Assembly: GCA_013372875.1 (NCBI GenBank)
Contig: JABXIW010000207.1
Coordinates: 1-8,125 of the forward strand
From: Gammaproteobacteria bacterium
GTDB lineage: Bacteria; Pseudomonadota; Gammaproteobacteria; Enterobacterales; Kangiellaceae
Direction: 5' to 3'
DNA: 8,125 bases
Shown: piece by piece, positions 1-5,744 of the stretch
Layout: every line of letters starts with the position of its first letter
Numbering within the stretch: position 1 is the first letter of the stretch
The notes under the pieces: model-generated
What the model was told of the DNA's origin: nothing
The model's input: only the letters and a program-made list of their open reading frames with translations
Database searches by the model: none
Made by a program: the position numbers and the translations under genes

Positions 1-1
1 C

Positions 2-433
2 GAAGAGTTGTTAGAGTTAGATGTTGATATCTTAATCCCAGCAGCACTTGATGGCGTTATTGGTACTCATAATATTGAACAAATTAAAGCCAACTATATT
101 GTAGAAGTAGCGAACGGCCCTGTACTTTCTGACGTAGATGATATCTTGCATGAGAAAGGCATTCATGTGATTCCAGACGTTTTAGCCAATGCTGGCGGTG
201 TTACAGTGTCTTACTTTGAGTGGGTGCAAAACCGTTCTGGCTACGCATGGGAGCTTGAAGATGTGCACGAGCGTCTTGGCAAAATCATGTCAAAAGCCTT
301 CAACGAAATTTGGGATCTAGCTAAAGCTGAGAATCGTAGTATGCGTAATGCCGCTTATACTGTTGCGATGCGTCGCATCGGTGAAGCCATTGAAGCACAC
401 GGTACTCGCGATTATTTCAATGCTGAGCAGTAA
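2..433 (+). CDS. Glu/Leu/Phe/Val dehydrogenase family, probable glutamate dehydrogenase, C-terminal part
   Basis: This is the 3' end of a gene entering from the left edge; 143 codons are visible and the frame is open from base 2. The protein matches the nucleotide-binding and C-terminal part of hexameric glutamate dehydrogenases, which interconvert glutamate with 2-oxoglutarate and ammonia in the cytoplasm. Visible family motifs are DILIPAAL near the start, VANGP, and the long signature PDVLANAGGVTVSYFEWVQN, followed by the C-terminal helix RNAAYTVAMRRIGEA. The pattern resembles the RocG/GudB-type catabolic enzymes, but the N-terminal catalytic domain is outside the window. Coenzyme preference and the choice between glutamate and another amino acid therefore cannot be decided here. 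The stop is followed 18 bases later by a strong terminator, so this is the last gene of its transcript. Confidence 0.93.
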   Translation, partial: EELLELDVDILIPAALDGVIGTHNIEQIKANYIVEVANGPVLSDVDDILHEKGIHVIPDVLANAGGVTVSYFEWVQNRSGYAWELEDVHERLGKIMSKAFNEIWDLAKAENRSMRNAAYTVAMRRIGEAIEAHGTRDYFNAEQ

Positions 434-451
434 ATAGCATTGTCATTAAGC

Positions 452-480
452 AAAAGCCACTCAATTGAGTGGCTTTTTTT
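452..480 (+). terminator. Rho-independent terminator after glutamate dehydrogenase, probably bidirectional
   Basis: Bases 452-477 form a perfect 26-base palindrome with GCCACTCAATTGAGTGGC as its core, followed by seven Ts at 474-480. It lies between two convergent genes. Read on the minus strand it still has a four-T tail, so it could also stop gcvA transcription. Confidence 0.88.
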
Positions 481-499
481 ATTTGCAGAGAATTCGTTT

Positions 500-1405
500 C
501 TAATAAAACACTTCGTCTTCCGAGTCATCATTCACTTTGGATAATAACCACTCTCTAAAGACCACGATTTTAGGTCGATCATGCGAATTTTCAGGACAAA
601 CCAAATCATAAGAAAAGCCGCTGTCCACCATAATATCAAAGGGGGCTACTAATCGTCCTGACTCAAGATCCATTTGCGATAAAACACTATGTCCCAAAGC
701 AACGCCTTGGGCGTGTCTTGCCGCCTGCAACACCATGCCCGAATGACTAAATACGGTACCTCGCTCTAACTCTATTCCATCCACATTGGCATGCTTTAAC
801 CAAGTACGCCATTCGTCTGTGGAGATATCATGCAACAGGGTATGATTCTTTAGATCGGCTGGCGACTCTAAAGGCTTCTTTTCCAGCAATTGTGGCGAGC
901 AAACTGGCGTTAAATGCTCTTCGAACAAGCGATCTGCGATTAAACCATCATAATCGCCTTTACCGTAATAAACCGCCACATCCACATCTTCGCGTACAAA
1001 ATCCACTTCAGTATCGGAAGCCTTGATGCGCACATCAATATCGGGATACAGCTCATTAAACTCCGATAAGCGAGGTACCAACCACAAGGTCGCAAATGTA
1101 GGAATAACGCTGACGGTCAAAGACCCCGTCGCGCCCTTGGCTTTAACCTGCTCAGTTGCATTGACCAATTTTTCAAAAACATCACGAATTTTGGGCCAAT
1201 AAAGCTGACCTTCGTCGGTTAGTAATAGTTTACGGTTGCGGCGAATAAACAATTGCACGCCTAAAAAATCTTCCAACGCCTTAATTTGATGACTAATAGC
1301 AGCCTGAGTCACAAATAACTCTTCGGCAGCTTTAGTAAAGCTCAAATGACGCGCCGCAACTTCAAATGCCCGCAAACTGTTTAGAGGGGGTAATTTTCGT
1401 GGCAT
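500..1405 (-). CDS. gcvA: LysR-family transcriptional regulator, GcvA type
   Basis: This 301-residue protein is a DNA-binding regulator. E. coli GcvA (305 aa) controls the glycine cleavage operon and the small RNA GcvB. The N-terminal winged helix-turn-helix (about residues 8-66) carries HLSFTKAAEELFVTQAA and SHQIKALEDFLG, nearly identical to GcvA as I recall it. The effector domain keeps LVPRLSEFNELYP, IDVRIKASD, HTLLHDIS and FSHSGMVLQAARHAQGVAL, which also match GcvA closely, so this is more than a generic LysR assignment. The ATG at 1405 is preceded by AGGAG with a 5-base spacer. A TTGACC/TTTAAT promoter and inverted repeats lie just upstream, as expected for an autoregulated LysR gene. 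No gcvTHP genes are in the window, so regulation of glycine cleavage is inferred from the family. Confidence 0.9.
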   Translation of the reverse strand: MPRKLPPLNSLRAFEVAARHLSFTKAAEELFVTQAAISHQIKALEDFLGVQLFIRRNRKLLLTDEGQLYWPKIRDVFEKLVNATEQVKAKGATGSLTVSVIPTFATLWLVPRLSEFNELYPDIDVRIKASDTEVDFVREDVDVAVYYGKGDYDGLIADRLFEEHLTPVCSPQLLEKKPLESPADLKNHTLLHDISTDEWRTWLKHANVDGIELERGTVFSHSGMVLQAARHAQGVALGHSVLSQMDLESGRLVAPFDIMVDSGFSYDLVCPENSHDRPKIVVFREWLLSKVNDDSEDEVFY

Positions 1406-1429
1406 AGTCGCTCCTAGTTACACCTATTT

Positions 1430-1444
1430 ATTAGTTTTTCTAAT
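1430..1444. promoter_or_regulatory. Inverted repeat ATTAG-N5-CTAAT in the gcvA leader, candidate GcvA site
   Basis: ATTAG at 1430-1434 and CTAAT at 1440-1444 form a perfect inverted repeat around five Ts. As I recall, E. coli GcvA binding sites share the core CTAAT. The repeat falls at about +1 to +15 of the predicted gcvA transcript, a position that would suit autorepression. The motif is short and AT-rich, so chance is a real alternative. Confidence 0.35.
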
Positions 1445-1451
1445 CCAACGT

Positions 1452-1480
1452 ATTAAAATATATCGTTTGAACCTGGTCAA
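1452..1480 (-). promoter_or_regulatory. Predicted sigma-70 promoter of gcvA
   Basis: On the minus strand, TTGACC (1480-1475) and TTTAAT (1457-1452) are separated by exactly 17 bases. They match five of six -35 and five of six -10 consensus positions. The start site would be near 1445, giving a leader of about 40 bases before the ATG at 1405. Confidence 0.55.
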
Positions 1481-1482
1481 AC
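1465..1482. promoter_or_regulatory. Palindrome over the gcvA -35 region, candidate operator
   Basis: GTTTGAACCTGGTCAAAC has GTTTGA and TCAAAC arms around a 6-base centre. It covers the predicted -35 box and part of the spacer. It contains a T-N11-A arrangement of the kind LysR proteins bind. A second pair with the same arms lies 44 bases away. Confidence 0.35.
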
Positions 1483-1504
1483 ATCTGTCTAAAATTTGCA
1501 CTAT

Positions 1505-1530
1505 GTTTGAGGCGAGCGGTTATCTCAAAC
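1505..1530. repeat. Second GTTTGAG/CTCAAAC inverted repeat
   Basis: GTTTGAG (1505-1511) and CTCAAAC (1524-1530) are 7-base complementary arms with a 12-base spacer. They reuse the GTTTGA arm of the palindrome at 1465-1482, and the two centres are 44 bases apart, close to four helical turns. It could be an upstream activator site or an RNA hairpin. Confidence 0.35.
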
Positions 1531-1699
1531 TTCAAAGCCCTTATTATACAAGGCATTGAAGCTAGGTAACAAGTTCAAAAACATTGCAAATATGCATTAA
1601 TTTCAATTCATTCTTGCAAAGTTTAACCTCAAAAATCAAATGGTTTATTAAGTTTTTTTATCAATACGATGGCTTTTTAGGCAATTTGAGAGGCTAGAT

Positions 1700-1870
1700 T
1701 GTTTTAGTTTCACATGGATGTTGTAGTTAGAGTAAGAGTTAGTTAGGTTTTTTCATAGATTGACTCCTTTGATTAGCGACACTGGCATTAATTAATACCT
1801 ACCCCCATTTGGTCCTATGTTCAGAAATTGCTAATAAATCCAGGCTTGCAACTTGCAAGCCTTTTTTTTA
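1700..1870 (+). ncRNA. Candidate gcvB-like small RNA (5' end not determined)
   Basis: A plus-strand terminator with no protein gene in front of it implies a noncoding transcript. In E. coli, gcvB is transcribed divergently from gcvA, is about 205 nt long and ends in a Rho-independent terminator; this gap has the same layout. The cytosine-free stretch at 1714-1753 includes GATGTTGT (1717-1724), which also occurs in the G/U-rich R1 seed region of E. coli GcvB as I remember it. The left boundary is a guess because no good promoter is visible, and the transcript might begin as far left as about 1555. An attenuator leader for the next gene is the main alternative. Confidence 0.25.
1842..1869 (+). 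terminator. Rho-independent terminator just before the ctlX-like gene
   Basis: A 9-base-pair stem, AGGCTTGCA (1842-1850) with TGCAAGCCT (1854-1862), has a 3-base loop and is followed by a run of Ts from 1862 to 1869. There is no T run on the minus strand, so it acts on plus-strand transcripts only. It ends 34 bases before the ATG at 1904, leaving no room for a separate promoter between them. Confidence 0.82.
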
Positions 1871-1903
1871 TCTTGCCTAAAAGCCTCTTTGAGAATCAAC
1901 AAC

Positions 1904-2824
1904 ATGCAGCACACCACCCATTCGGTTTTTATGGTTCCGCCAACCGACTTTTGTTTTAACGAACAAACCGGGCTTGATAACGAATTTCAACGACACTCAT
2001 CGCTCGATCCCAGCATAGTCACTGAAGATGCCATGGCTGAGTTTAATCAGATGGTGAATATTCTTAGAGATAACTTTATAGAAGTTTTGTTGCTTAATAA
2101 AAACCGAGCTTTACCTGCGTTGCCTGATGCAGTTTTTCCAAATAATTGGTTTTCAACCAATTTAGCTGGCGATCTGATTTTATATCCAATGAAGACACCG
2201 AATCGCCAAGCGGAAGTCAGACCCGATGAGCTAACAGCCTTGGCTGAGAATAATCATTACCAAGTCAAAAATACTCAAGTGATAAGCCATCCAAACGCAG
2301 CGCTAGAGGGCACAGGTTCGATTATTTTTGACCATAAAAACCGAGTGGCTTATGGCGCTATTTCTGAGCGCTGCAATCAAGATCTATTCGATGCTTTTTG
2401 CCAAGCTCAAGAGTACATTCCAGTTGCATTTGATACTCAAAGTTCAAGTGGTAAGCCTTTTTATCATACAAATGTAATGCTGAGCATTGGCGAAGGTTTT
2501 GCCGCCATTTGTGCAGACGCTATTCTTGAAGAAGATCGGGAAAGAGTGGTAGAAAGCCTTAAACGAACACATAAACAAATTATAGAGCTCAATTTGGAGC
2601 AAACGGAAAATAGCTTTTGCGCTAATATTTTACAGCTAAGAAACAGCCGCGGGGAATTAATCATTGTGATGTCTGACTCCGCTTATCATGGCTTTAGCAA
2701 AGAACAGAAAAATTTACTTAAATTGCATGGCAAGCTGGTGCCCTGCCCGATCGATACCATTGAGTCGGTTGGCGGTGGCAGTGCACGCTGTATGCTCGCG
2801 GAAAATTTTTTGCCTAAATCCTAA
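1904..2824 (+). CDS. ctlX: CtlX-like hydrolase of the arginine deiminase/amidinotransferase superfamily
   Basis: This 306-residue cytoplasmic protein belongs to the guanidino-group modifying superfamily, which acts on arginine-like substrates through a Cys-His-acid active site. It has the layout of proteins annotated as citrulline utilization hydrolase CtlX, but the exact substrate cannot be read from the sequence. Motifs in order are an N-terminal VFMVPPTDFCFNEQT, PDAVFPNNWFS (residues 75-84), EGTGS (135-139), FYHTNV with the likely catalytic His188, and GGGSARCML with the likely nucleophile Cys296. The frame is open to a TTG at 1853, but that TTG lies inside the terminator hairpin. The ATG at 1904 gives the family-like N-terminus. 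The ribosome binding site is weak (GAGA about 9 bases upstream). Expression probably depends on readthrough of the terminator. The gene overlaps the opposing gene by 4 bases. Confidence 0.85.
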   Translation: MQHTTHSVFMVPPTDFCFNEQTGLDNEFQRHSSLDPSIVTEDAMAEFNQMVNILRDNFIEVLLLNKNRALPALPDAVFPNNWFSTNLAGDLILYPMKTPNRQAEVRPDELTALAENNHYQVKNTQVISHPNAALEGTGSIIFDHKNRVAYGAISERCNQDLFDAFCQAQEYIPVAFDTQSSSGKPFYHTNVMLSIGEGFAAICADAILEEDRERVVESLKRTHKQIIELNLEQTENSFCANILQLRNSRGELIIVMSDSAYHGFSKEQKNLLKLHGKLVPCPIDTIESVGGGSARCMLAENFLPKS

Positions 2825-3228
2825 CTTCTTGACGGCTCATAACCATCATATTGGGGCAGTTCAATGTTCAGGCTATCCCAATTTGCTTTTGAGCTAACAA
2901 AGTTGTGCGAAATAGGCCTTTCTTCGATATCGCTATCCAGTATACCCAAACGCAGCCGAACGCGACTTAAATCTGAGTCGTTAGTACTATAAATGGGTGA
3001 TGCGCATTGGGCGCAAAAGTAACGCTTTTTGCCAGGTTTTACTTGGTAAAACGTCAATAACCCATTCGCATCTTTAATTTCAAGGTCGCTCATCGTTACA
3101 AACCCGTTAGTGGCAAAAGCAGTCCCACTAGACTTTCTGCACAATGAACAGTGGCAATGAATAATATCGGCTATTGGACCATTGATGAATATTCTAATTT
3201 GCTTACAAAGACATGAGGCTTGATACAT
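2821..3228 (-). CDS. Gfa-family zinc-binding protein (Gfa-like/CENP-V fold)
   Basis: This 135-residue protein has the zinc ligand pattern of the Gfa family: CxC (Cys6, Cys8), CxCxxC (Cys25, Cys27, Cys30) and CxxC (Cys72, Cys75). The family takes its name from the glutathione-dependent formaldehyde-activating enzyme, but most members are small proteins of unknown activity, so no formaldehyde role should be assumed. The full set of seven cysteines is kept and the length is normal. The ATG at 3228 has no strong ribosome binding site. No clear promoter is visible in the 43 bases between it and the terminator of the upstream group, so expression may be low or partly by readthrough. It ends tail to tail with the ctlX-like gene, overlapping by 4 bases, with no terminator between them. 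Confidence 0.88.
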   Translation of the reverse strand: MYQASCLCKQIRIFINGPIADIIHCHCSLCRKSSGTAFATNGFVTMSDLEIKDANGLLTFYQVKPGKKRYFCAQCASPIYSTNDSDLSRVRLRLGILDSDIEERPISHNFVSSKANWDSLNIELPQYDGYEPSRS

Positions 3229-3271
3229 TGAACTGTTTAATAAGAACCTTGAATACTACGAATTGTAATTA

Positions 3272-3297
3272 AAAAAAGCGGCAAAAGCCGCTTTTTT
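3272..3297 (-). terminator. Rho-independent terminator after the DUF819 gene
   Basis: AAAAAAGCGGC (3272-3282) pairs with GCCGCTTTTTT (3287-3297) around an AAAA loop. On the minus strand the GC stem is followed by seven Ts. It lies 17 bases beyond the DUF819 stop codon and closes the three-gene minus-strand group before the Gfa-like gene. Confidence 0.87.
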
Positions 3298-3314
3298 ATT
3301 TGGAAATGTTGAGC

Positions 3315-4622
3315 TTATCCACCAACTACCGCGCGCATCATTACTGCTGTAGCGATAGCGCCAACCGAACCTAGTGCATAACCTAAAATTGCTAGCAATA
3401 CGCCTACTGGTGCTAATGACGGATGGAATGCCGATGCAACCACTGGCGCCGAAGCAGCACCGCCAATATTGGCCTTTGAGCCAACTGCCACAAAGAAATA
3501 CGGAGCACGGATGGCTTTAGCCACTATGAACAAGATCGCCACATGGATAATCATCCACACAATACCGACGAAGAATACTTGGTAATGATCAAAGATTTTC
3601 GTTAGATCCATTTTCATACCAATAGCGGCAACCAACACATAAATAAATACCGAGCCAATTTTTGATGAACCAGCATGATCCATTTCACGAACTTTAGTAC
3701 GAGACATAATCAAAGCGGCAATAGTTGCCGTCATGATCATCCAAAAGAAATGGCTACCGAACCCAATATTGCTAAACACTGTATGTGCCCAGCCATCTTT
3801 ATCTACAGAGTTCAAAATCAGGCCTGGAGCAAAGTTGCCAATTATATGACCTAGCGCAACAATGGCGAAACCCAGACCTAAGATCATCATAAAGTCATTG
3901 AGGTTAGGAATTCGCTCATTCTCTTTAGTATATTTTTCAACGGTAACTTTCAACTCCTCAATCGCCGAGTTATCTGCTTTTAACCAACGATCCACTGAGT
4001 CTGATTTCTTAATCAAGAATAATAAAATCACCATCCAGATTTCAGCCACCAAAACATCCATGACTGCCATAGTGCCGAACAAGGTATCACTTACCTCATA
4101 CAACACCTGCATTGATGCTTGGTTAGCACCACCGCCAATCCAGCTTCCAGCAACCGTAGCCAGACCTGCCCAAATTTCTTCACCTTTCGGAACCACACCA
4201 TCGGTAATACCAACCCACTCAGGAGCGATAAAGGCGAAGAGCAGAACAGCTAATGGTCCGCCAACAACAACACCCACAGTACCGGCAAGGAACATGGCAA
4301 CAGCACGCCAACCTAGCCCTAGAATTTTTTCAAAATCGATACTCAAAGTTAACAAGAACAAACTGGCTGGCAATAGGAAGCGTGAAGCAATATAGTAAAT
4401 ATTATCCGCAGATGATTTTTCGAAGAAACCCAAGGTATTCAGTAACCCTGGCACAAAATAACACAATAAAAGCGCTGGAATATGTTTATAAAAACTATGC
4501 CAGAAGCCTTGTTTGCGACTCGAAGTAAAAAAGATTAAGCCCAATACCGCCATAATGACGCCAAAGGCGACGGCATCAGATTGAATTAAAGCTACTTTCT
4601 CAGTAGTTTCAGAAACTGCCAT
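3315..4622 (-). CDS. DUF819 family integral membrane protein, transporter-like
   Basis: This 435-residue inner-membrane protein has about ten hydrophobic segments (roughly 15-33, 47-65, 78-95, 105-133, 153-175, 183-204, 243-265, 285-307, 322-337, 347-370 and further C-terminal ones). A soluble charged stretch lies near 206-240. Two glycine-rich motifs, GSWIGGGANQASM (159-171) and GSKANIGGAASAPVVA (381-396), sit in the two halves and look like a repeated element. Such paired motifs often mark inverted-repeat secondary transporters. DUF819 proteins (Bacillus YjcL type) have no settled substrate as far as I know, so I call it transporter-like only. The ATG at 4622 has a good AAGGGGAG ribosome binding site. 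It follows the Mpo1-like gene by 33 bases, so co-transcription is likely. Confidence 0.88.
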   Translation of the reverse strand: MAVSETTEKVALIQSDAVAFGVIMAVLGLIFFTSSRKQGFWHSFYKHIPALLLCYFVPGLLNTLGFFEKSSADNIYYIASRFLLPASLFLLTLSIDFEKILGLGWRAVAMFLAGTVGVVVGGPLAVLLFAFIAPEWVGITDGVVPKGEEIWAGLATVAGSWIGGGANQASMQVLYEVSDTLFGTMAVMDVLVAEIWMVILLFLIKKSDSVDRWLKADNSAIEELKVTVEKYTKENERIPNLNDFMMILGLGFAIVALGHIIGNFAPGLILNSVDKDGWAHTVFSNIGFGSHFFWMIMTATIAALIMSRTKVREMDHAGSSKIGSVFIYVLVAAIGMKMDLTKIFDHYQVFFVGIVWMIIHVAILFIVAKAIRAPYFFVAVGSKANIGGAASAPVVASAFHPSLAPVGVLLAILGYALGSVGAIATAVMMRAVVGG

Positions 4623-4655
4623 TGAACTCCCCTTACAAGAAAAACTTATAATTGT

Positions 4656-5123
4656 TTATTTAATAAAGCCGATTTTGCGGAAAAAGTAATTCACTTCCCA
4701 CGCAGGGCCGACTAATAAAAACTGTACATCTTTAAAAAATGAAGGCTTTTTTCCTTCAATATGGTGACCAATAAACTGGCCAATCCAAGCCACCACAAAG
4801 ACCACCAATGCAATCTGCCAAACTGGGATTGTGGTCATGGCATCAAGCCAAGCGGTAAACCAAAGCATCGCCACCGCCATTAGTAGCATCGCCACAAATA
4901 TTTTCAGGCCAAAGCTAATGTAAAACAGCATCGCCACTAGCATAAATATGCTCGCCCAATTGAGCCAAGGGTGCAACTGCATGACTTCAGGCACTGGAAT
5001 TGACCATAAAAAAGCGATAACTGTCCACATAATCGCCGGCACACAGATCCAGTGCAGCAATTTATTGGTTGGATTTCGATGGCTTTCGCTGTATTCGGCG
5101 ATCCACTCCAGACCACTTCTCAT
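4656..5123 (-). CDS. Mpo1-like (DUF962/YGL010w) membrane protein
   Basis: This 155-residue protein has four hydrophobic segments (about 23-43, 54-72, 74-92 and 99-119). The DUF962 signatures are WIAEYSESHRNPTNKLLHW with His15 and His24, and IGHHIEGKKPSFF with His120 and His121. Yeast Mpo1, the characterised relative, is an iron-dependent dioxygenase in 2-hydroxy fatty acid alpha-oxidation that uses conserved histidines of this kind. The equivalent histidines are present, but the bacterial substrate is unknown. I chose the ATG at 5123 because GGGGA lies 5 bases upstream and the family signature starts close behind it. The ATG at 5135 and TTG at 5141 lack such a site. It lies 51 bases after the RidA-like gene and 33 before the DUF819 gene. 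Confidence 0.85.
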   Translation of the reverse strand: MRSGLEWIAEYSESHRNPTNKLLHWICVPAIMWTVIAFLWSIPVPEVMQLHPWLNWASIFMLVAMLFYISFGLKIFVAMLLMAVAMLWFTAWLDAMTTIPVWQIALVVFVVAWIGQFIGHHIEGKKPSFFKDVQFLLVGPAWEVNYFFRKIGFIK

Positions 5124-5128
5124 GAATA

Positions 5129-5133
5129 TCCCC
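5129..5133 (-). promoter_or_regulatory. Ribosome binding site that fixes the Mpo1-like start
   Basis: GGGGA on the minus strand (5133-5129) has a 5-base spacer to the ATG at 5123. It overlaps the in-frame ATG at 5135, which has no such site itself. This supports the shorter 155-residue protein. Confidence 0.6.
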
Positions 5134-5174
5134 ATTGACAAAGTTAGCCAAATGATAACACAAATAACCAGCTT

Positions 5175-5642
5175 TTATAGATGAGCTTTGCCTGCACCGA
5201 TAACAGCGACCACTTTAATTTCTATTTGTATCTTGGGTCTAGCTAATCCTGTAATTTCAACCGCCGTCCAAGCTGGAAAATCTTTAGGAATAAAACGCTT
5301 TTTTACTTGAGTTACAGTGCCAATTTTACTGATATCGGTATGATAACTGGTAATTTCGACAATATCTTCCATTGTTGCGCCAGCTTGCTTGAGGATTCTT
5401 TCGATATTCTTGAAAACTAATTCCGTTTGCTCTTCAAGCGAGTCAGGATAACTTTTGGTATTAGAGTCGTAGCCAACCTGCCCTGACAACCAGATTTGAT
5501 TACCCACTTTTACCGCTTCTGAGAAATTCCAATTATCATAGAGCCATTGATGCTCAGGCCCATTGATTAGCTGCTTTTGATTGGTAGCGGTTTGGCAGCC
5601 CGTCAATAATAGCATTATCAACAAAGTTAAAATTCTGTTCAT
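5175..5642 (-). CDS. RidA/YjgF-fold lipoprotein
   Basis: This 155-residue protein starts with a lipoprotein signal peptide: MNR, a hydrophobic run, and the lipobox LTGC with Cys16. Gln17 at the +2 position suggests outer-membrane sorting rather than inner-membrane retention. Residues 35-148 have the Rid fold, with VGNQIWLSGQVGYD, the helix LEEQTELVFKNIERIL, and a C-terminal FPAWTAVEITGLARPKIQIEI. Cytosolic RidA hydrolyses reactive enamine/imine intermediates using a conserved arginine (Arg105 in E. coli, in VEVARL). Here Gly132 is at the aligned position and the nearest arginine is Arg135. It therefore belongs to a divergent Rid subgroup, and deaminase activity should not be assumed. The ATG has AGAGGA directly upstream. 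It is the first gene of the group with the Mpo1-like and DUF819 genes, divergent from mscL. Confidence 0.85.
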   Translation of the reverse strand: MNRILTLLIMLLLTGCQTATNQKQLINGPEHQWLYDNWNFSEAVKVGNQIWLSGQVGYDSNTKSYPDSLEEQTELVFKNIERILKQAGATMEDIVEITSYHTDISKIGTVTQVKKRFIPKDFPAWTAVEITGLARPKIQIEIKVVAVIGAGKAHL

Positions 5643-5744
5643 ATTCCTCTCCTCATATTTGCTAAGCTGATAATAAGTATGTTATTTATTAGCCTGCAAT
5701 TATCTTTACAACAATTTACTTATTAATTTTGAGGGGGTTCTACC

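Larger units (their letters stand above)
1406..1903. other. Long intergenic region between gcvA and the ctlX-like gene
   Basis: These 498 bases contain no credible protein gene: all frames are broken and short ATG frames lack ribosome binding sites. The left third holds the gcvA promoter and the inverted repeats. The middle has TTGCAAA twice, exactly 30 bases apart (1584-1590 and 1614-1620). Bases 1714-1753 contain no cytosine and are rich in G and T. From about 1784 there is a weak ATTAATTAAT palindrome and a C-rich patch (1797-1806). The region ends with a strong plus-strand terminator at 1842-1869. I found no convincing plus-strand promoter; the best candidate is a weak TATTAT box at 1542-1547. 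Confidence 0.6.

Noticed and set aside
1503..1559. 18-codon ATG frame in the gap upstream of gcvA, possible leader peptide
   Set aside because: No ribosome binding site precedes it, and its bases are better explained by the GTTTGAG/CTCAAAC repeat; it also ends about 280 bases before the terminator.
1714..1746. 10-codon ATG frame in the G/T-rich tract
   Set aside because: It has no ribosome binding site and a low-complexity product; noncoding RNA is the better reading.
1760..1797. TTGACT near 1760 with TTAATA near 1792 as a promoter for the ctlX-like gene
   Set aside because: The spacing of about 26 bases is far from 17, and any transcript would still meet the terminator at 1842-1869.
1853..1903. 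Extension of the ctlX-like protein to an in-frame TTG at 1853 (17 extra residues)
   Set aside because: The TTG lies inside the terminator hairpin, has no ribosome binding site, and the extra residues do not fit the family N-terminus; the ATG at 1904 does.
3862..4395. Open frame of 177 codons on the plus strand, antisense to the DUF819 gene
   Set aside because: It is the shadow of a conserved membrane-protein gene; its translation is rich in Pro, Thr and Ser with no recognisable motif and no ribosome binding site.
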